Part shown: positions 57,240-64,000 of the stretch, piece by piece
How positions within the stretch are numbered: the stretch's first letter is position 1
How the letters are laid out: each line of letters begins with the position of its first letter
NCBI GenBank assembly: GCA_022747635.1
Contig: JAKTNV010000079.1
Coordinates: 744,001-808,000 of the forward strand
Direction: 5' to 3'
Source of the DNA: Hetaerina americana
Lineage: Eukaryota; Arthropoda; Insecta; Odonata; Calopterygidae
Length of the DNA stretch: 64,000 bases
Notes under the pieces: generated by a model
Seen by the model: only the letters and a program-made list of their open reading frames with translations
Databases searched by the model: none
Told to the model about the DNA's origin: nothing
Position numbers and translations under genes: made by a program

Positions 57240-59524
57240 TAGAGGTTATACGTAATAATGATTGTTTAGATAAATCTAAAATCCACATTAAACTATAATA
57301 GCGTTTCCTTCGTGACTACTTTTCGCTTGAAGGCAAAAGCATTTCATTATACACTGAATATCGTACATTTTATAAAAAAATTATAACATCATTTAAATTC
57401 TGTTTTGAATCTCCTCCCGATAAACTTCACTGTGAGGGCAATGGACAGGTGAACATGATGCAAACGTTTCACTCCATTATCCGAGTGGCAATCTGTGGGC
57501 AGCAATAGATACTACTGCCTTTATTCTCAAAGATCAACTTATCTCTGAAAAAAGACGAATGCTCTTTCATTCATCAAACTTTGCTCGTCTTACAACTTCG
57601 ACGGAACGTGAATGAAACGTTCCCCACTGATAGATGGATGGGCGTAACGAGATAGGCATCGGAGCGTTTGGAGAATGGCTCTTTCCCCTCCTCACTAATT
57701 TCCTACACCTCCGTCATGAATGGCAGGGCCACTTACTCCACCATTGCTGCGACATGATCCCCCGACAGCCCCTACTCGCTCCTCTTCCCTCCCCAATTCC
57801 GATTGGGAGACAGCACGGGGGAGCGCGTACCCTTAGCGACGAGGGGGGTAAACTGGGTTCGGGGCGCACAAAACACGTTGATGGCCTATGACCGGAGGGC
57901 AGGAGGAGACAAAACTGTCAGGGGCCAGGGGGCCTTTCCTCCCTCCGCGGAGCCCTTAACCGGCCGCACGTAAGTAAAATGGATATTTCACGACGGTATT
58001 GATGGATTGCAGACGGCTCCACACTGATTACCCGGATGTTGCCTCGTTAACTCGAGAGGGGAGAGGGTGGGAAGTGGATGGGAGCGAAGGGGTCGCGTGC
58101 AAGCAGCACGCGCCAGCCCACGGACCCGCGTCGTTGATCGTTAATATTGATTGGGACCGTCCAAATTTAACAGGCAACATAGTCACAGTTTGAAGTGGGG
58201 GAGTCAATACGCGCATTGCCGGGATCTCGGCGCGCATGCACGAGGTCGAAAATGACTGTCGACCCACACGTTCGCATTCCAAAAGTCATGACCCTCTTTC
58301 CTCTGTTTCATTGCGCTGGCATCAATAAAGTGCCTCTTAACATTAGAAAGCACCCAAAATGCTGCTGGTGGCTTCGATGCAGCGCCACCTGGGGACCTCT
58401 TGTGGTAAACGTGTGCCTACTTGCAATAGATTTTTAACCAAATTTCAACAATTTTCCTTCATTTGAAAGGATTTGGCTGTAACAAATCGAATACTTCAGT
58501 AAAGTGGGAGATTTGGTGCCTCCTATTGGAGGTACCAAATATTATGCATATTTCCAAATAGATGGTTTCGGACGTAAGGTCCATTCATCAGAATTATTTT
58601 AACGCTGAGCGCACGAGCGGAATAACACGTATTTGAATCTTGGCTTTGAAATTTTCGGAATCAGGACCAATCTCTGAACACTGGACTTATAAGAGTTCAA
58701 ATCTTCACCGTCGAAAACCTGATCACGCAATAAAGTTCTGGATATCACCTTGGATTGAATTAATGAATTTCGGATACTCAAATGCACGATCTCTTCAAAA
58801 GACTGAGTTTATAGTAATATTGTGATATGAAGAGAATAAAATATATTTAGACAGAGCAGTTGGCGTTATTGAAGAAAAGAGGAGTCTATTCATCTTTTTA
58901 CAACTCTTACATGTACTAGCTTCTTCGAAGAAATCCACTTTTTGCTAAGAACAGGGGCACTGCTGAGAAACATGCACTGTACATACTTCAAGAGGCGGAG
59001 TTGTTCTTAACATTGCTAATATTGGCAATGTTGTCTATACTAACGATTTAAGAGACTCATTCAAAATATGGTGGAATTTATGAAAATAAAGCAAATTCAA
59101 CGTTACGAGCAATATAATTGCTCTATTTTTCTTCATTGAAGCCAATGGACGTCTTTGCCCATTTTCAACCTTGACCGCCCTTCCTGAAAAATTCGGAGCA
59201 TTCGTTTTCCTCAGCGATCCCTCCGGTTAAATCAAATGGCAATCCTTCCTACTCTTCCGCGCCGACACATTCTTGTTTTCGCAACTACCATTCATTTGAT
59301 GGGCCCCAAAAAAAGAAGCACAAACCCTTCCTTTCTCCCCAGGAATCATACACCCTTTCAGTTTCTCAACCGTCCCCTTCGGCGGAAGAACCCTTTTCTT
59401 TCTTGAGGTGCCTGACCATTAACCCTGGATATCTAGTTCAGACCCTCTCTCTCCAAATAATCTCCGACTCGCCCGCGGTACTCGTTTAAGAAACCCCCTT
59501 CCATCGCTCCAATCCCATCCTATA
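57240..59524. other. Intergenic DNA with GC island at about 57640-58130
   Basis: The island has short low-complexity frames only. A near-perfect hairpin at 58511-58540 is the only structure seen. No gene supportable. Confidence 0.5.
58511..58540. repeat. Short inverted repeat
   Basis: ATTTGGTGCCTCC and GGAGGTACCAAAT pair with one G/T wobble around TATT. Confidence 0.6.
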
Positions 59525-60845
59525 CTACCTTGATCGAAAAGTTCCCGGAATAACCACCGTGTGGCGCTCCCATCGTTCCGATTTGAGTTCTGTTTTTTTT
59601 GTTAAATTGGTACATCTGTTGTTGATATTCCCTTTAAATCTTAGTGTCAACTTGACATTTGCAAAAGTTACGTAGCCAAGAGTACATCTATCTCTGTGTG
59701 TGTTGGCGATTTTTTACAATTTCAGAAATGGATTTAAATTTGCAACAACGAACTTGTATTAAATTTTGCGTAAAAAACGGATTTAGTGGCGCACGGACGT
59801 TGGAAATGTTGGAAAAGTGTTTCGGCAACGATTCTCTAAAAAAAAACGGTCGTTTACCAGTGGCACGAGCGGTTCAGAAGTGGTCGTGAGTCAATCGAAG
59901 ATGATGAACGCAGTGGCAGACCATCGACATCGAAAGTCGGTGAAAAAATTGATAAAGTAAAAGAAATGTTGGTCAATAACCGCAAATTAACCATCAGAGA
60001 AATAGCGGAGGACTTGAACATTGCCTATGGATCCGCCCAAGACATTGTGGTTAATGATTTGGGTTTCCGTCGTGTAGCATGCCAAAAGACCTCAATTTCA
60101 TGCAAAAAAGAGACCGTGTTGACGTCGCAAAAGACATGATTTGCGAGGCTGAATCCGATCCCACATTCATCAAAAGGATCATTACTGGAGACGAGACGTG
60201 GGTTTATGAGTACGACACGCAATCCAGACATCAGGCAAGTGAATGGCGTTCACCAAATGAGCCGAGACCAAAAAAACCACGTCGTTTTCAGTCAAAAAAG
60301 AAGGCAATGCTGACGGTTTTCATGGATTACAACGGTGTAGTGCATCATGAATTTTTGCCACAAGGCCAGACAGTAAACAAAGAGTATTATTTGGGCGTTA
60401 TGAGACGTTTGCGTGAAGCAATTCGCCGAAAGAGACCAGAAATGTGGGCAGAAAACTCGTGGATTTTGCACCATGATAACGCACCGTCGCACAGTGCTAT
60501 CATTATTCGTAATTTTTTGACGAAAAATGCAACAAATACCATCCAACAGCCACCGAATTCACCTGATTTGGCTCCCTGTGACTTCTTTCTGTTCAATCGA
60601 GTTAAAAAACCATTACGGGGAACGCGTTTTAGCAGCCGAGAGGAAGTAATGGAAAAATCGCAGGAAGCACTGATGGACATACCGAAAACCGAATATAAAA
60701 AATGTTTCGAGGATTGGATCAAGCGCTGGCATAAGTGTGTTGCAGTCGATGGGGATTACTTTGAAGGGGACAATATAGATTTAGATGAATAAACTTGTAT
60801 TTTTAATTTTCTGAATAAATTCCGGGAAATTTTTGATCAAGGTAG
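59525..60845 (+). mobile_element. mariner element, near full length (1321 bp)
   Basis: Terminal repeats at 59525-59550 and 60820-60845 (outer end CTACCTTGATC) match at 24 of 26 positions. TA occurs on both sides (59523-59524 and 60846-60847). The length is typical of intact mariners. The ends differ from those of the 55.4 kb element, so this is a separate family or subfamily. Confidence 0.92.
59728..60792 (+). pseudogene. mariner transposase with two frameshifts
   Basis: A DD34D transposase that would cut and paste the element at TA sites. The ATG at 59728 starts the helix-turn-helix region. The frame is lost at a 9-A run (59838-59846) and continues in another frame with DDERSGRPS. It is lost again near 60075-60080, apparently by a small deletion in the linker, and then runs open to 60792. 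The catalytic half keeps all three aspartates: GDETW (60190), HHDNAPSH (60475) and PCDFF (60580), with exactly 34 residues between the last two. The long open C-terminal half beside two N-terminal breaks suggests recent inactivation. Confidence 0.9.
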
Positions 60846-62499
60846 TATGAACCAAAAGCGTGAGAATTCGATTCTCCCGAGGGAACCCTTTGCATGCTAG
60901 TGTGTGTTGCCTCACACATGTGCAAACATCTATCCTAACGGTTGGTTTCACCTCCTGGGACGCGCTTTGAAGGGTCTGGAATGGACGAAGAGATCGAAGT
61001 CGGCGGAAGTGAGATATACAATTCCCTCCCTCCCCCCCCTCGTCTCCCGCCTCCCCTCTCCGCCGTCTTCCCTCTTCCTTCCTCTCCAACACATCATATT
61101 CGATGGTTGGAAAGATTCAATATCCCCCTTCACGTCCAAGTAGTTTTTTTTCAAGAAAGGAAGCACGGGTGAAGAAACGGGCACGAGTCTCCCCGAGGTC
61201 GGAGGGCAGAATGAAAAGTCTGAAGCGCCGGAAAAGATTTATATCTGTTCTAAGTAAGAGCACTGGCATAGAATGCATGAAGTATACTGTGGGAAAATAC
61301 CGTTCGGCATTAATCTACTTGGCGAAGGTTTTACAGGTAATGTATGTGAAAATGCATTAATTCGCTTTGGAATCCGATTGGATTAATCCAGACTAGCATG
61401 TGAATTACTCGGTTGTCGGTAAGTCTTTGATGTCTATTGTTTATTACGCCCGAGTTTAATTTTAATTTGCAACGTAATCGTTCCTTGGCCTTCTCAAGCG
61501 AATGCCATCACCTTCCCACTAACTTCCGTTGGGGAAACGCACGCAACTCCCTTCCCCCACGATGTAGGGGTGGAGGGAGCGAGCATGTTCGTTTTACATG
61601 GAGGCAAAGTAAATTACAACCAAATTTTCCTATAAAAATCATATTTTAAATGCCAGGCTTCTCATGCTTCCCATTTTACCTGTCGCAAATTATCGTATTT
61701 TTTTATAAAAATACCAAGAGTGGTCGCAAAAACGTCTTCATGCACACCTCTTCTGATAACATATGTAGTTACAATTTTACAGCTGAGATCAGGATATTTA
61801 CGTTAGCTTAGGAGAACATTTATTAGAATGGCAAATAAATACACTTGGTATTCCTGCGTTAAACTTTCCAGTCAAACTCAGGCACATACCTGTACGCCTA
61901 AGGATGGCAATATACGTCGAAAACTATGAGCGAAAACATTATATGAGGAAATACGAGTATCAGGTGTTTCATTTCGCAACAAATCGATTACAAAAATAAT
62001 TATTTAATAATTTGAAGTCGATAAGGCTTATAAAATAAAGAGATTTAACATTTTTCTAAGTTTATAAATTTATAAATCTCCAAACTGCAACGTCCGCTAA
62101 CCTATGTACACTTGCGTCAATGGAGGAGTACGAATCAAAGCGTCCAAGAATGATACTTGTCATCAGATGTTTTTCTCTTCCGAAACTTTCCCATTTAAAC
62201 GGCTAGTAATTATATATCACATTCATTGAAGAGAACACGTTGGACGCTAAATGTTTGGGATAAGGGCTCAGATAAGGGCCCACTTGACCTTCGGAATTTA
62301 GCTTTCTTTGATAAACTTCATAATAAGCAAGAAAATACATAACTCTCCGAAGTAAAAACAATGAAACTGGTCAAATCGAAGGGAATGGAATTTATTATTT
62401 TGATGATATCTTGCAGGAACGTAACAACTTTTAAGTTATGAAATAACTTCGCGAGGAAGTCCAAACCGTACATCATCCATTTATTCATTCATTTATAAG
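60846..62499. other. Intergenic DNA with pyrimidine-rich patch at about 61020-61090
   Basis: A run of C and T (TCCCTCCCTCCCCCC) gives low-complexity frames on both strands. Otherwise AT-rich; no gene or repeat recognised. Confidence 0.5.
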
Positions 62500-63560
62500 G
62501 ATCCGCTTCATCTCTCGCACCACTCATCCATTAACCCCCTGTGTGTTTGAGCCACTCCCGTCTCCTTTCATACGTAGACCTTCACATGTCACACGTTCAA
62601 AAAGCCCTCGTGGATATTCGTTTCTCAGATCTCTACACTGGTCCACCGCGATCCAACCCCACCGTCGGATTCCTTCCCTTTCGCATGCGGGGAAGCGCCC
62701 ACGAAAGATGCCCTCGAGGAGTTTGCCAATGCCAGTCCAGGCCGGTGGGAATCGAGTTCACTCTGGCTGGGATGGCACGAACCTTCTCCCCCTGCACATC
62801 CACCCCTTTCGTCCAAGGGATCGTAAAGATCTCCGCCTCCTCTCCCATCCCCTATGCCTATCTTCCTTCATCTTCCAAGACTGTGCCGCATTGTCTTCTT
62901 ACCATCATACTTAAAAAAATGGGTTTGCTGAGCATTCACCATCCCTTTCTCATTCGATCCCAACGAAATATAAAAGAACCAATCGTCTCTGCTCCGAAGG
63001 TTCTTTCTATCCCCTCCTTTCGTGGCCGGTAGAAAAAAAAATAGGGAGCAATACCGGTAATCCTATTGCCACGGAGAGAAACACGCCATCCCGCATATTC
63101 TCTCTCCCTCGGTTCCTCCTCAATCCGCCCTCCAACGTCACGTTCGTCCATCCAGTTGTCTCGCTCCTATTCGTTTCCCTCCCCCCCGCCAGTCCACTCC
63201 CTTCTTTTTTTTCCACGATGCCTAAGCCCGCACTCACGGCACTCTCACCCTCTCCGAGCCAGGACTGCTGGATCCCCTCCACCTATCCTCGGGCTTCTGG
63301 GTGCTGAGGTGGACCCTTGAAGATATGTTTACAAAAAACATAATTCGAAGTGAGAGAGGCTAGAATGGACTAAATCTGCGAAAACTAGGGGAGGTCATAG
63401 GCTGCGGTGACGAGAAAAACGTCCATTCTAATGCCCTGTTTTTTGGCCATTCCCCCCTTCGCCTTATCCGCGGCCATGTGTCCTGCTCTTCACCCCCCCC
63501 CCCCCACCCGGGCCGCTGTTCCTCCGTCACTCCACTCACTCCGACTCCTCCCTCCCCATT
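62500..63560. other. Pyrimidine-rich GC island
   Basis: The largest island in the window, C/T-rich on the plus strand, with C runs at 63180-63190 and 63497-63510. Frames up to 163 codons lack any recognisable domain and have the Ser/Pro/Arg bias expected from composition. It could be a regulatory or promoter region of an unseen gene. Confidence 0.4.
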
Positions 63561-64000
63561 CTTCGCCTCACTCGCCTAGATTATGACAGGCGCAATGCAC
63601 TCCTTAAGGGTTGAGACTTAAGAGGTGTCAGGATAGGGTCTCCTGTCTCTACATCTATGGATGGAAACCATGGTTCCTTACAAAGGAGGAATGGAAAATA
63701 TCACGCAGTTGTCCACGTCTTGGAGTGGTGAGACGCGCCAGAGTTCCACGTTATAATTAGCCACGACTTACGTAACTTGACAGCAGAAGAAGGCAAAATG
63801 GTTGCTATGACTAACACGGGGAAGTCGACGTCCTAAACTAATGTTGGACTCCCCGCATGTGTTGCACATACCTGATATACAATGAAAAGTTTGATCCGGT
63901 ATTTCGAAGCTCAAAGAGTAGTCATCAAGTAGGCTAAAAGTTTACGAATGCAGCTGTTAGCAAACGAACAAATAGCGAAGTACAATGAAAGCTTTGGAAG
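63561..64000. other. Intergenic DNA to window end
   Basis: Nothing supportable seen. Confidence 0.5.

Noticed and set aside
62541..63032. 163-codon plus-strand frame in the last GC island
   Set aside because: No domain, biased composition, and alternative frames of similar length on both strands.

Overview
This window reads as AT-rich, gene-poor DNA from an arthropod with a large, repeat-rich nuclear genome, probably an insect. The signs are the base composition, long (TA)n tracts, tRNA-derived SINEs, mariner elements and a Ty3/gypsy element with envelope genes of the insect errantivirus type. I could not name the species. No host protein-coding exon was found with confidence. Most reading frames come from (TA)n microsatellites (Ile-Tyr repeats) or from GC-rich islands strongly biased to purines on one strand.

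The main object is a 7.65 kb endogenous retrovirus-like element at 6048-13698. It has 546 bp LTRs that differ at one position by eye, a 4 bp ATAT target duplication and a polypurine tract. Most of gag and all of protease, reverse transcriptase and RNase H are missing. An integrase core with an intact D,D35E triad survives. Two complete, diverged env-like genes follow (636 and 596 residues), each with a splice acceptor just upstream. Env-1 has a furin-type site, a fusion-peptide-like segment and heptad repeats. Env-2 has no clear cleavage site and a long cytoplasmic tail. The 1.1 kb between them carries four copies of a two-hairpin module whose stems differ by compensatory base-pair changes. 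A donor near the end of env-1 is in phase with a 20-codon open exon that overlaps the start of env-2, so the hairpins would lie inside an intron.

Other mobile DNA: two copies of a tRNA-derived SINE (13838-14116 minus, 54202-54463 plus), both enclosed by TA microsatellites; a hairpin-forming repeat family (about 5.9, 15.4 and 42.6 kb), also next to TG/TA tracts; and three mariner relics in the last 10 kb. These are a 753 bp deletion derivative with perfect 33 bp terminal repeats, a badly decayed copy, and a 1.3 kb copy with an intact D,D34D catalytic half but frameshifts upstream.

The rest (14-54 kb and the flanks) is AT-rich DNA interrupted every few kilobases by GC-richer islands with long purine or pyrimidine runs. 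Two of these, near 18.1 and 37.0 kb, combine a TATA box with a downstream splice-donor match and are weak candidates for host promoters.
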